From NCBI RefSeq assembly GCF_000621505.1, contig NZ_JHYD01000038.1:1-64000 (forward strand): a stretch of 64,000 nucleotides of DNA. Direction: 5' to 3'. A program made the position numbers and the translations under genes. How positions within the stretch are numbered: position 1 is the first letter of the stretch; each line of letters starts with the position of its first letter. Source of the stretch: Ruminiclostridium cellobioparum DSM 1351 = ATCC 15832 (lineage in GTDB: Bacteria; Bacillota; Clostridia; Acetivibrionales; DSM-1351). The notes under the pieces are model-generated. The model had not been told where the DNA came from. It saw only the letters and a list, made by a program, of their open reading frames with translations, and did no database searches. Of this stretch, positions 8,635 to 16,698 are shown piece after piece.

Positions 8635-9171
8635 ATGAAAGAAACAGCACTGCTGATTATAGATGTGCAGGTTGCCATGTTCTCATATGAAAATGAGTAT
8701 CCTCATAATGGAGATGCAGTTTTGAACAACATCAGGGAAATGCTTTTCAAAGCCAGAGAAAACAACATCCCGGTAATTTTTGTTCAGCACACTGCGGCAG
8801 ATGAATACCAAAAAGATACGGCAACCTGGCAGATATGCCCTGAAATAACGCCTTTAGAGCAGGAATATGTGGTACAAAAAACTCAAAGGGATTCGTTTTA
8901 TAACACAAATCTGAAAGAAATACTGGATGGGCTGGGAATCACAAAATTGATTATAGCGGGCATGCAAACAGAGTTTTGCGTTGACACCACCTGCAGGACA
9001 GCCTATTCGGCCGGATATGAACTTACTCTTGTCAGGGATGCCCACACTACCTTTGACAGCCCGGTACTGCCGGCAGAACAAATCATCAGTCATCATAACG
9101 GTGTATTAAAAGGAATAGCCGGTCTTAAAACTACAAAGGAAATCCTTCAGCAAATGGCAGAAATTGATTAA
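8635..9171 (+). CDS. Isochorismatase-family cysteine hydrolase
   Basis: 178 residues, ATG with GGAGGG just upstream. The family triad is present: Asp10 in L-I-I-D-V-Q, Lys82 in Q-K-T-Q-R-D-S-F, and Cys115 in G-M-Q-T-E-F-C-V-D-T-T. The spacing and the C-V-D-T-T-x-R-x-A segment match the nicotinamidase/isochorismatase fold, whose members hydrolyse amides such as nicotinamide, ureidoacrylate or N-carbamoyl compounds. I see none of the nicotinamidase metal ligands (D-x-H...H), so an undefined small amidase is the safer call. It is the last + strand gene before a convergent minus-strand gene. Confidence 0.85.
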   Translation: MKETALLIIDVQVAMFSYENEYPHNGDAVLNNIREMLFKARENNIPVIFVQHTAADEYQKDTATWQICPEITPLEQEYVVQKTQRDSFYNTNLKEILDGLGITKLIIAGMQTEFCVDTTCRTAYSAGYELTLVRDAHTTFDSPVLPAEQIISHHNGVLKGIAGLKTTKEILQQMAEID

Positions 9172-9242
9172 TAAAGTCGGATGTGATGTAAAAGTGATTT
9201 GAATTAAATTTGTTGAATTAATAAAAGGATTGGATAAATAAA

Positions 9243-9264
9243 GGCCGGCGAATATAAGCCGGCC
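9243..9264 (-). terminator. Terminator of the 9274-9669 gene
   Basis: A seven-base-pair GC stem, GGCCGGC (9243-9249) with GCCGGCC (9258-9264), followed on the minus strand by a TTTATTTA run. It also lies 3' of the hydrolase gene on the plus strand, but no T-run follows there. Confidence 0.65.
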
Positions 9265-9273
9265 GGCCTCGAA

Positions 9274-9669
9274 TCATCTCAGGTTATACTTCCCAAGCAT
9301 ACGGATTCTATCATTTTCTTTTAAAATAATATCATATAGGTTTAAGTCAAGTGCATTACACAGGGATGCCAGATAAAAAACATTTCTGCCCATGTCTCTT
9401 TCTATAGCGTCACGGCAATTTTCACAAAGGGTTCCGTCAACATGTGCGTCGGCAGAACTTTTCATCTCATCGAAACTGGCATCCTCCGGGATATCCTGTT
9501 TATGCGCCGATATAGTCAGACAGCCACATTGAGTAACTGACTTAATAATTGCTCTGTTTACTCTGGAATTTGAATCTTGAAATTTTGTAATCAAATCAAG
9601 AATACTTTTATTTCTAACCAACAACTCCTGTGCAGTATATTGAAAATCATCAATAAGTATATCTTTCAT
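9274..9669 (-). CDS. Conserved clostridial-type protein of unknown function
   Basis: 131 residues from the ATG at 9669, which has GAGGTG six bases upstream; a GTG three codons earlier overlaps that site and is less likely. The protein is soluble and mostly helical by composition. It contains a T-Q-C-G-C motif in the first half and L-C-E-N-C-R-D in the second, and ends with a conserved-looking L-A-S-L-C-N-A-L-D-L-N-L-Y-D segment. I recall similar proteins in many clostridial genomes but cannot name the family reliably. The cysteine pairs could bind a metal, though no known zinc-binding spacing is obvious. It is convergent to the hydrolase gene and divergent from the carD region. Confidence 0.6.
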   Translation of the reverse strand: MKDILIDDFQYTAQELLVRNKSILDLITKFQDSNSRVNRAIIKSVTQCGCLTISAHKQDIPEDASFDEMKSSADAHVDGTLCENCRDAIERDMGRNVFYLASLCNALDLNLYDIILKENDRIRMLGKYNLR

Positions 9670-9779
9670 GCGATTCACCTCAATATTTGGATGTCTATTT
9701 TTATTATACTTTCATTTACAAGATACTGTCAAACAAAAACAAGAAAATTGGAAAAATTAAATTTTATTCCCTGGAGCTT

Positions 9780-9808
9780 TTGACAAGGCCTATCGTTTGT
9801 AGTATACT
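9780..9808 (+). promoter_or_regulatory. Near-consensus sigma-A promoter
   Basis: TTGACA (9780-9785), exactly 17 bases, then TATACT (9803-9808). This is the best promoter match in the window. It points at the short structured region 9811-9877 and, further on, at carD. Confidence 0.7.
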
Positions 9809-9814
9809 TGTCCT

Positions 9815-9877
9815 TAAGAGAATTTAATATTGAAAAGGACAATCAAACGCACTCAACACATTATGGTGCGTTTTTAG
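9815..9877 (+). ncRNA. Candidate small RNA or attenuated leader
   Basis: Transcription from the promoter at 9780-9808 would begin near 9815. About 30 bases later a terminator-like hairpin appears: AAACGCAC (9845-9852) pairs with GTGCGTTT (9866-9873), followed by TTTTT within 9871-9875. A second inverted repeat, TTGTCCTT (9808-9815) with AAGGACAA (9835-9842), overlaps the promoter and may be an operator or a 5' hairpin. The product would be an RNA of about 60 bases, or a carD leader controlled by termination. No reading frame fits inside. Confidence 0.4.
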
Positions 9878-9892
9878 TATTTTACCATTAAT

Positions 9893-9955
9893 AATGAACA
9901 ATTTTTTGAGAATTGTAACATAGAATGAACGATTTTTTTAGAATTGTAACATAAG
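9893..9955 (+). repeat. Tandem direct repeat, two units of 31-32 bases
   Basis: Unit 1 (9893-9923) and unit 2 (9924-9955) both read AATGAAC, then A/G, then ATTTTTT, then AGAATTGTAACATA with small changes. They lie between the putative small RNA and carD. They could be duplicated regulator sites or simply slippage of AT-rich DNA. Confidence 0.55.
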
Positions 9956-10075
9956 AGGAATTTCCAAAAATATTACCGGGAATTGAAAGCGGTAGCCATT
10001 CAATTCAAAGTTTTAGTTTCCATACTGGATATACAAAAGACAAATATTATTTGCATTGGTTTTTTGGAGGTTACT

Positions 10076-10555
10076 ATGTATAACGTAGGAGACAAAATTG
10101 TATATCCTATGCACGGTGCAGGAGTTATTGAGTCAATAGAGGAGCGGGAGATACTTGGTAAGAAATGCAGCTATTATGTGATGAAAATACCTATTGGTGA
10201 TCTGAAAGTAATGATACCCACCAATAATGTCAATGATATCGGCATCCGTGATGTTATAAGCATTTCCGAGGCCGACAGGGTTTTCAGTGCTCTTGGGAGC
10301 AGCCAGCATGAATTTTCCGCAAACTGGAACAAACGTTACAGAGAGAATATGGTAAAAATAAAAAGTGGAGATATCTTTGAAGTTGCCGACGTTGTCAGGT
10401 CTCTTATGCAGAGAGAGAAAGAAAGAGGACTTTCTACCGGTGAGAGGAAGATGTTAACAAGTGCAAAACAGATATTAATAAGCGAACTGGTTCTTGCAAA
10501 AGGATTGAATCAGCATGAAGTTGAGAACAAGATTCAGGAATATCTTTATGGCTGA
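10076..10555 (+). CDS. CarD family transcriptional regulator
   Basis: 159 residues from ATG 10076, chosen because TTGGAGG lies just upstream and because the CarD/TRCF-interaction fold begins with M-Y-N-V-G-D-K-I-V-Y-P-M-H-G-A-G. The N-terminal Tudor-like domain (1-60) contacts RNA polymerase beta subunit; the helical C-terminal domain (about 75-159) contains the R-E-N and L-M-Q-R-E-K-E-R-G-L-S-x-G-E-R-K-M-L segment typical of the DNA-contacting part. CarD proteins stabilise open promoter complexes, often of rRNA and housekeeping promoters. The gene precedes the PIN-TRAM gene and ispD, as in many clostridia. Confidence 0.92.
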   Translation: MYNVGDKIVYPMHGAGVIESIEEREILGKKCSYYVMKIPIGDLKVMIPTNNVNDIGIRDVISISEADRVFSALGSSQHEFSANWNKRYRENMVKIKSGDIFEVADVVRSLMQREKERGLSTGERKMLTSAKQILISELVLAKGLNQHEVENKIQEYLYG

Positions 10556-10584
10556 GTAAAAATACCTTTTGAAGGAGATTTAAT

Positions 10585-11622
10585 GTGCTGAACAGGATTA
10601 TAAAAATTTCTTTTTCTATTCTAGGTGCTGTTACCGGTTTTACAATATTACGAACAGTTTTATTAAGTAATCACATTGCCATGAGCGAAAATTTAAGAAT
10701 TTTGATTTTCGTTTTATTTTCATTGGCATTTTGTACACTATTTTATTTTATGGCCTCTAAAATCATTGAATTTGTCGGAGTTTTTATTGACAGGATAGAA
10801 AACGGGATTCAGAATATTACATTGTCCGAAATGCTGCTGGGTGCGCTAGGCCTTATAGTGGGCCTGATTGTGGCAAATCTCATAAGCATACCCATAATCA
10901 AAATTCAAATAATCGGGGTACCCTTTGCCGTAATAATAAATATTTTATTTGGTTTTACAGGTGTGGGAATTTCGCTGAGAAAAAGAAACGAAAATTTCTT
11001 AGATATATTCAGAGACGGAAAAGTAAACTCCAATATTCCCAAGATAGTGGATACAAGCACCATCATCGATGGCAGAATACTCGATATCTGCTCGTCGGGT
11101 TTTATAGACGGAGAGCTTATAATACCTTCCTTTGTTCTGGAGGAGCTCAGGCATATAGCCGATTCGGACGACAGTCTGAGAAGAGCGAGAGGACGAAGGG
11201 GGCTGGACATCCTGAATATGCTCCAGAAGGACAGCTGTCATACCGTTAAAATAGAAGAATTTGACTATCACAACATGGAGGCCGATGAAATGTTAATGAA
11301 GGCTTCCCATAAGCTCAAGGGGAAACTTGTCACCATTGATTACAATCTCAGCAAGGTGGCAGTTTTGAAAGGGATAAAGGTTTTAAACATAAATGAACTG
11401 GCAAATGCCGTTAAGCCGATAGCCCTGCCCGGTGAGGAAATGAATGTGCAGGTGGTGAAGGACGGCAAGGAGGCAGGTCAGGGAGTGGCATTCCTGGAGG
11501 ATGGCACCATGATAGTTGTAGAGGGCGGAAAGAAATATCTTGGAGAGACTGTTCCTGTTATGGTTACCAGCGTACTTCAAACATCGGCCGGCAGGATGGT
11601 GTTTGCAAAGCCCAACAAATAG
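10585..11622 (+). CDS. PIN-TRAM membrane protein (YacL-like)
   Basis: 345 residues, GTG start with GAAGGAG seven bases upstream. The first 140 residues hold about four membrane segments. A PIN nuclease domain follows, with V-D-T-S-T-I-I-D-G-R near 153-162, E-E-L-R-H-I-A-D near 186-193 and V-T-I-D-Y-N-L near 249-255 giving the acidic cluster. The last 70 residues form a TRAM RNA-binding domain. The Bacillus homologue YacL lies between disA and ispD, matching this position after carD. The protein is probably a membrane-anchored RNase, but substrates are unknown. Gap to carD is 29 bases, so co-transcription is likely. Confidence 0.88.
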   Translation: MLNRIIKISFSILGAVTGFTILRTVLLSNHIAMSENLRILIFVLFSLAFCTLFYFMASKIIEFVGVFIDRIENGIQNITLSEMLLGALGLIVGLIVANLISIPIIKIQIIGVPFAVIINILFGFTGVGISLRKRNENFLDIFRDGKVNSNIPKIVDTSTIIDGRILDICSSGFIDGELIIPSFVLEELRHIADSDDSLRRARGRRGLDILNMLQKDSCHTVKIEEFDYHNMEADEMLMKASHKLKGKLVTIDYNLSKVAVLKGIKVLNINELANAVKPIALPGEEMNVQVVKDGKEAGQGVAFLEDGTMIVVEGGKKYLGETVPVMVTSVLQTSAGRMVFAKPNK

Positions 11623-11638
11623 GCAGCAGAGTATATAC

Positions 11639-12367
11639 ATGGAGGAATATTACATTTTGGATATAGATAATAGATTGACCGGAAAAGTTGCGGCTGTCAT
11701 CACGGCTGCCGGTAAGGGTACCAGGATGCATTCAAAAATAAACAAGCAGTATTTGGAGCTTGGAGGCATTCCCGTACTTGCCAGGACAATAGCAGCTTTT
11801 CAGCAGTGTTCCGAAGTTGATGAAATTATTGTAGTTATAAATGAAGAAGATATAAATTTCTGTAAAAATAATATCATTGAAAGATTTCAGTTCTCAAAAG
11901 TGAAGTGTTTGGTCAGCGGAGGAGCCCAGCGACAGGATTCTGTGTATAAAGGTCTCTGCGCAATAGGAGATAACTGCGGAATTGTACTGATACACGACGG
12001 TGCCAGACCCTTTGTGGCAGTTGAAAATATCAGTGAAAGCATCAATGCAGCCAGAAAATTTGGTGCCTGCGGTGTAGGTGTCAGGGTGAAAGATACCATA
12101 AAAATATCCGGTCCGGACGGTTTCGTAGCCTCTACACCAGACAGAAGTTTTCTATGGAGTATACAGACGCCTCAATGCTTTGATTACAGCATAATTATGA
12201 GAGCCCATGAAACCGCTGTCCAAAACAATTATATCGGAACCGACGATATGGTTCTGGTGGAGAGATTGGGGATTTCCGTCAAAATCCTTGAAGGAAGTTA
12301 TAATAATATTAAGATTACAACTCCAGAAGACCTGATAATTGGTGAGTCTATTCTGACAAACCTGTGA
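11639..12367 (+). CDS. ispD: 2-C-methyl-D-erythritol 4-phosphate cytidylyltransferase
   Basis: 242 residues from ATG 11639; an in-frame TTG at 11657 with GGAGG at 11641-11645 is an alternative start. The nucleotidyl-transfer signature A-A-G-K-G-T-R-M sits near residues 23-30, followed by K-Q-Y-L-E-L-G-G, then I-H-D-G-A-R-P-F near 118 and T-P-Q-C-F-D near 177. IspD joins CTP to MEP in the cytosolic non-mevalonate isoprenoid pathway. It begins 16 bases behind the PIN-TRAM gene. The ispF-like gene downstream is on the opposite strand and convergent, unlike the common ispD-ispF operon. Confidence 0.92.
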   Translation: MEEYYILDIDNRLTGKVAAVITAAGKGTRMHSKINKQYLELGGIPVLARTIAAFQQCSEVDEIIVVINEEDINFCKNNIIERFQFSKVKCLVSGGAQRQDSVYKGLCAIGDNCGIVLIHDGARPFVAVENISESINAARKFGACGVGVRVKDTIKISGPDGFVASTPDRSFLWSIQTPQCFDYSIIMRAHETAVQNNYIGTDDMVLVERLGISVKILEGSYNNIKITTPEDLIIGESILTNL

Positions 12368-12413
12368 CAGGCCAAAGCTCTGAAAGCTGACAAACTGTAG
12401 CTGTGTTACTGCC

Positions 12414-12884
12414 CTACAGGGCCGTAACACAGCAGAAAGCCTGAATTCCCTGGCCCTGTCCGAATTGAGTCAGACCTTCTCCGGAGGTGGCTGTTATTCC
12501 AACACTGTTTTCGGGAATACTTAACAGATTTGAAATCACTTTACGCATCTCAGGTATCTTTGGTGTGATCCTTGGATATGAACATTCTATTGATATGGAC
12601 ACATGTACTATTTTGACATCCACGAGATGTTTCAGCGCTTCTTTCAGGTATTCCGAACTGTCTGTTATCCCTTTTTTAATGCACATTTCATCTGCTACTC
12701 TTCCCAGTATATTGACACAGGTAACACCTGAAACCGCATTGGTAATTGCGTGCAAAACCACGTCGGCATCACTGTTTCCCGCTAATGGAGTAACTCCCTC
12801 AAAAATTACTCCGCCCAAAACAAACTTTTTATTTTTATTTTCAAAGTCAAATCTATGACTGTCCTGACCGATACCGACCTTCAT
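12414..12884 (-). CDS. IspF-like protein with altered active-site positions
   Basis: 156 residues, the normal size of 2-C-methyl-D-erythritol 2,4-cyclodiphosphate synthase, and the whole fold can be followed. The zinc ligands Asp8, His10 and His45 are kept. Several otherwise near-invariant positions differ: N-S-D replaces H-S-D at 37-39, H-A-I-T-N replaces H-A-x-x-D at 45-49, V-N-I-L-G replaces G-D-I-G near 57-61, and T-S-G-E-G-L-T-Q-F-G-Q-G-Q replaces T-T-x-E-x-L-G-F-x-G-R-x-E. So it may be a non-catalytic or diverged paralogue, with a true ispF elsewhere, or a lineage-specific variant. Start ATG has GGAGAC upstream. It converges on ispD. Confidence 0.78.
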   Translation of the reverse strand: MKVGIGQDSHRFDFENKNKKFVLGGVIFEGVTPLAGNSDADVVLHAITNAVSGVTCVNILGRVADEMCIKKGITDSSEYLKEALKHLVDVKIVHVSISIECSYPRITPKIPEMRKVISNLLSIPENSVGITATSGEGLTQFGQGQGIQAFCCVTAL

Positions 12885-12996
12885 TTGCGAGTCTCCTTAA
12901 AAAATTAATTGATAGTTTTAATATTATTGACCTGCAGCTGCAATTAATATTTTGCCACTCACATTATATTATACCTGCCAGGTGTCTTCAAGTGTA

Positions 12997-13027
12997 TTGA
13001 CATTACCTGATACATATATTATATAAT
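12997..13027 (+). promoter_or_regulatory. Promoter for proS
   Basis: TTGACA (12997-13002) is followed by TATATA at 13020-13025 (spacer 17) and TATAAT at 13022-13027 (spacer 19), about 80 bases before proS. I found no T-box (no AGGGTGG/ACCGCG pair) in this short leader. Confidence 0.6.
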
Positions 13028-13107
13028 ATTAATTGGTGCTTTTTTGTGTTATTCAAATAAAGCATTGAATGTTATTCGTTTGGCTTTTGCCGGAAATGGA
13101 GTTTCAA

Positions 13108-14544
13108 ATGTCTAATGATAAGAAATTAGTTGAAGCCATTACATCTATGAATGATGACTTCGCACAATGGTATACCGATGTTATTAAAAAAGCGGAACTT
13201 GTTGATTATTCAAGTGTAAGAGGTTGTATGATTATAAAACCATATGGTTATGCCATATGGGAAAACCTTCAGAAAGCATTGGATTCAAGATTTAAGGCAA
13301 CAGGGCATGAAAATGTCTATATGCCCATGTTTATTCCGGAAAGCTTGCTTCTGAAGGAAAAAGAACATGTTGAAGGCTTTGCCCCTGAGGTTGCATGGGT
13401 AACACACGGCGGGGATGAAAAACTGACTGAAAGACTGTGTGTAAGGCCTACATCAGAGACATTATTCTGCGAACACTATGCAAATATAGTCCATTCCTAC
13501 AGGGATCTTCCGAAGCTGTATAACCAATGGTGTTCGGTGGTAAGATGGGAAAAGACAACAAGACCGTTCCTCAGAACACTGGAATTCTTGTGGCAGGAAG
13601 GTCATACAGCCCATGCCACTGCTGAGGAAGCACAGGAAGAGACAATTAAAATGCTCAATGTATATGCCGATGTTTGTGAAAATGTTCTGGCTATTCCTGT
13701 TATAAAAGGCAGAAAAACCGACAAGGAAAAGTTTGCCGGTGCCGACGCAACCTATACAATTGAAAGCCTGATGCATGACGGAAAAGCATTGCAGTCGGGA
13801 ACTTCACATAACTTTGGTGACGGTTTTGCCAGAGCTTTTGAGATTCAATACACAGATAAAAACAATCAGCTCCAGTATGTGCATCAAACCTCCTGGGGTG
13901 TTACAACCCGCCTTATTGGTGCCATTATAATGGTACACGGGGATGACAGCGGCCTGGTGCTGCCCCCTGCGGTGGCACCTACACAGTTGGTGATAATACC
14001 TGTCTCCCAGCATAAGGAAGGGGTACTTGAAAAGGCAAATGAACTTTTAACCGGTCTGTCTGCAAAATTTAGAGTTAAAATTGATGACAGCGACAAGATG
14101 CCTGGCTGGAAATTTGCAGAATATGAAATGAAGGGTATTCCCCTTCGTCTGGAGGTTGGCCCAAAGGATATAGAGAAGAATCAGGTAGTGCTTGTAAGAA
14201 GAGATACAAGAGAGAAGATATTCACTCCTATGGACAATCTGGAGGAGACTGTGGAAAAACTGCTTGCGGATATTCAAAGCTCTCTTCTTGAAAGAGCGAG
14301 AGAGCTGAGGGACAAAAAGACTTATGCAGCAACCACACTTGACCAGTTCGAGCAGATCATCAACGCTACTCCCGGTTTTGTAAAAGCCATGTGGTGCGGA
14401 GACCAGGAATGTGAAGACAAGGTCAAGGAACTGACCGGTGCAACTGCAAGGTGCATGCCTTTTGAACAGGAAGAGCTGTCGGATAAATGCATGTGCTGCG
14501 GAAAGCCGGCCAAAACCATGGTTTACTGGGGAAAAGCATACTAA
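13108..14544 (+). CDS. proS: Proline--tRNA ligase, short (archaeal/eukaryote-like) type
   Basis: 478 residues from ATG 13108, chosen for TGGAG upstream and the fitting N-terminus M-S-N-D-K-K. It charges tRNA-Pro with proline. Class II synthetase motifs are visible: R-P-T-S-E-T near 113-118, then [12 protein letters not shown] near 145-156 (motif 2 region), [10 protein letters not shown], and a glycine-rich [10 protein letters not shown] segment near 230. The anticodon-binding domain spans about 280-380, and the C-terminal domain ends with a Cys-rich M-C-C-G-K-P and a terminal Tyr, as in archaeal-type ProS. The insertion domain of the bacterial long type is absent. Confidence 0.95.
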   Translation: MSNDKKLVEAITSMNDDFAQWYTDVIKKAELVDYSSVRGCMIIKPYGYAIWENLQKALDSRFKATGHENVYMPMFIPESLLLKEKEHVEGFAPEVAWVTHGGDEKLTERLCVRPTSETLFCEHYANIVHSYRDLPKLYNQWCSVVRWEKTTRPFLRTLEFLWQEGHTAHATAEEAQEETIKMLNVYADVCENVLAIPVIKGRKTDKEKFAGADATYTIESLMHDGKALQSGTSHNFGDGFARAFEIQYTDKNNQLQYVHQTSWGVTTRLIGAIIMVHGDDSGLVLPPAVAPTQLVIIPVSQHKEGVLEKANELLTGLSAKFRVKIDDSDKMPGWKFAEYEMKGIPLRLEVGPKDIEKNQVVLVRRDTREKIFTPMDNLEETVEKLLADIQSSLLERARELRDKKTYAATTLDQFEQIINATPGFVKAMWCGDQECEDKVKELTGATARCMPFEQEELSDKCMCCGKPAKTMVYWGKAY

Positions 14545-14690
14545 TATTGAATTAAGGCATAGTACCAATTAAACATACGTTTGAAAAGGGGCTGGCGTAC
14601 CAGTGGTTGAAAAATCGCTTATATTCAGCTCCTTCATTTTTTTCTCAAAAAATGTAAATAAATATGTAAAACCTGTCAATACTATAGCAT

Positions 14691-14800
14691 ATGGGTTGTT
14701 TTCCCATTGCAGGTCATAAAGTCAATTGCGGTTAAAACCTTCGCCTTCAGGCGGAGGTCGTTTTCAACCCATGTTAATTGACTTTGGGATGCTGTAAGCA
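14691..14800 (+). ncRNA. Structured 5' leader with alternative pairings (candidate riboswitch or attenuator)
   Basis: A perfect ten-base-pair outer stem joins AAAGTCAATT (14718-14727) and AATTGACTTT (14776-14785). It encloses a long hairpin whose tip is CCTTCGCC-TTCA-GGCGGAGG (14738-14757) and whose base pairs GGTTAAAA with TTTTCAACC. The segment CAACCCAT (14765-14772) can instead pair perfectly with ATGGGTTG (14691-14698) outside the stem, which would make a pseudoknot or an exclusive alternative fold. A small hairpin TGCTG-TAAG-CAGCA (14790-14803 region) follows before the GGAGGGG ribosome site of the CAP gene. I do not recognise it as a known riboswitch class. Confidence 0.5.
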
Positions 14801-14826
14801 GCACTTATCTATGTAGGAGGGGTTTT

Positions 14827-15705
14827 ATGAAAAGAAAAAGGATTTATACCATAACGGCGGCCCTTTTGGTGTCGGTTTTTACATTTTTACCCGTAAGAAC
14901 CGGACAGTATATGGTCGCCGCTTCAGAAGCATACCAAAAGGTTGACAGCAGCTCGGGTGTTATTACTGCTAATGAGGTTAATTTAAGGACGGGTCCGGCA
15001 ACTACTTTTGATATTCTATGCAAATTAAAGAAGGATCAGAAGGTCACGGTAATGGGTAAATTGGGAGACTGGTATGCCGTATACGTCGGCGCAAGCGGCA
15101 ATGTAGGCTCGGTTTCCTCGCGTTACTTAAAGCTTGATAAAGCCAAGACTACCACCGGCACCAAACAGGTGACAGCAAAGGAAAACAGCGGCAAGTCAAC
15201 CGCCGCAGCCACTGCAAAAAACAATCAATCCGGTTCAAAAGCGGCAGTACCGGGCAGTGCTGACAAAACGAAAGCTACGGCCGAAAATACCTCTTCCAAG
15301 GCAACAGTATCAGAAAAGCCGATAAACATATCCTCAGATGAACAGGCCTTATTTGATGCGGTAAACAAAGCGAGAAAGGAAGAGGGTCTCAAGGCTTTGC
15401 AATTTGATGCCCAGCTGGTTACGGTTGCCAGGCTGAAGGCTAAAGATATGAAGGACAATAACTATTTCAGCCATACATCAAAATATTACGGTACACCTTT
15501 TGACATGATGAAGAAATATGGGATCAAGTTTAGTACCGCAGGTGAGAATATTGCCGGGAACCAGTCCATTGACAAGGTTGTCAAGGCATGGCTGAAAGAG
15601 AATGGCAACAACATATACAATGACAAATTTACTCACACAGGCGTAGGGATTGTTGACAGTCCAACCTATGGGAAGTTGTTTGTTCAGATGTTCATTAAAA
15701 AATAG
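14827..15705 (+). CDS. Secreted SH3b and CAP (SCP) domain protein
   Basis: 292 residues; ATG preceded by AGGAGGGG. Residues 1-33 form a signal peptide (K-R-K-R, hydrophobic core, then A-A-S-E-A). An SH3b domain (about 42-102) carries V-N-L-R-T-G-P-A and G-D-W-Y-A-V-Y, typical of cell-wall binding. A Lys/Ala/Thr-rich linker (105-165) precedes a CAP domain (about 175-290) with N-K-A-R-K-E-E-G-L, Y-F-S-H-T-S, A-G-E-N-I-A and H-T-G-V-G-I, like the Bacillus YkwD family. Wall-associated bacterial CAP proteins have no settled enzyme activity. The structured leader at 14691-14800 suggests post-transcriptional control. Confidence 0.88.
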   Translation: MKRKRIYTITAALLVSVFTFLPVRTGQYMVAASEAYQKVDSSSGVITANEVNLRTGPATTFDILCKLKKDQKVTVMGKLGDWYAVYVGASGNVGSVSSRYLKLDKAKTTTGTKQVTAKENSGKSTAAATAKNNQSGSKAAVPGSADKTKATAENTSSKATVSEKPINISSDEQALFDAVNKARKEEGLKALQFDAQLVTVARLKAKDMKDNNYFSHTSKYYGTPFDMMKKYGIKFSTAGENIAGNQSIDKVVKAWLKENGNNIYNDKFTHTGVGIVDSPTYGKLFVQMFIKK

Positions 15706-15720
15706 CATAAGATTTTCAGG

Positions 15721-15751
15721 AAAAGCTGCAGCCGGGAGACTGCAGCTTTTT
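15721..15751. terminator. Bidirectional terminator between the CAP gene and the pseudouridine synthase gene
   Basis: AAAAGCTGCAG (15721-15731) pairs perfectly with CTGCAGCTTTT (15740-15750) around an eight-base loop. The flanking A and T runs suit both convergent genes. Confidence 0.85.
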
Positions 15752-15768
15752 CGCATATCGGAACAATT

Positions 15769-16674
15769 TCAGGACTTTTTACCGGTAATCAAACTTTCCA
15801 GGCTAAAGGGAGGTTCAATGGCTATGGTTTTTCCATTGAGATAGTTCAGAGGCCCGGCAGAAGTTTTGAAATCAAAAATCAGCCTGCTGGCACATAGCAT
15901 TTGATATTTTGCACCGTACTGCTTATTTTCGGGATTTCTGCCATATTTGCCGTCACCAATGATGGGATGGCCGTAGTGGGCCAGGTGAGCACGGATCTGA
16001 TGGGTCCGTCCTGTTACCAGTTCAACCTCCAGCATGCTGAGATTCTCCAGGGTTTTTAAAACTCTATACCTGGTAACTATTTCAAGGGAATCTCTGGTTT
16101 TTTTATCTGAAATAAAAACCTTGCTTATTTTATCGTTCTTTTCCAGGTAATCAACAAGCTCTGCCCGGTTTTTTTCCATTATACCCGAAACAATGCAGGT
16201 GTAATATTTATGAATTTCTCTTTCTTTTATTTTTTCAAGCATTGTATCAAGTGCGGCATTGTTCTTTGCCAGAATCACCAGGCCGGCCGTATTCCTGTCA
16301 AGCCTGTGGCATAAGGCCAGGTGCCGGCCGTGGAGTTTCTGAAGCTTATCGATCAGTGTGGCTTCGGTCTGGTTTCTGTCAGGATGCACGGGAACTCCCT
16401 GTGCCTTGCTGACCACCATTATGTTATTGTCCTCATAGACAATGGAATACCCTTCATCGTTTTTTCCAAGCAGATAGTCATCAATAATGTAAATATCTAT
16501 TTTATCGCCTTCAAGTACCTGGTAATCCTCCCTGACACGTATTCCATTCACTTTTATATCTTTTTTTCTAAGGGTTTTGAACAACATACCCGAAGAAAGG
16601 TTGGGGAAAAAATCCCGGATCACTTTGTCAATCTTTTTACCGCTATGTTTCTCTTTTGCAATAATTGTTCTCAT
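15769..16674 (-). CDS. RluA-family 23S rRNA pseudouridine synthase
   Basis: 301 residues; ATG with TGGAGA upstream. An N-terminal S4 RNA-binding domain (about 13-75) with R-K-K-D-I-K-V-N-G-I-R precedes the catalytic domain. The active-site segment H-R-L-D-R-N-T-A-G-L (near 122-131) holds the catalytic Asp, and R-T-H-Q-I-R-A-H-L-A-H-Y-G-H-P-I-I-G-D (near 224-242) is the second hallmark. This is the RluC/RluD subgroup, which converts uridines of 23S rRNA helices; the exact site cannot be assigned. The gene ends at the shared terminator and starts 24 bases beyond the stop of the nucleotidyltransferase fusion, so the two may be in one transcript. Confidence 0.9.
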   Translation of the reverse strand: MRTIIAKEKHSGKKIDKVIRDFFPNLSSGMLFKTLRKKDIKVNGIRVREDYQVLEGDKIDIYIIDDYLLGKNDEGYSIVYEDNNIMVVSKAQGVPVHPDRNQTEATLIDKLQKLHGRHLALCHRLDRNTAGLVILAKNNAALDTMLEKIKEREIHKYYTCIVSGIMEKNRAELVDYLEKNDKISKVFISDKKTRDSLEIVTRYRVLKTLENLSMLEVELVTGRTHQIRAHLAHYGHPIIGDGKYGRNPENKQYGAKYQMLCASRLIFDFKTSAGPLNYLNGKTIAIEPPFSLESLITGKKS

Positions 16675-16698
16675 TTTATCTCCATCAGGTTAAATATC

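Noticed and set aside
12900-13107. T-box leader before proS
   Set aside because: The leader is short, and no AGGGTGG/ACCGCG antiterminator sequence is present.
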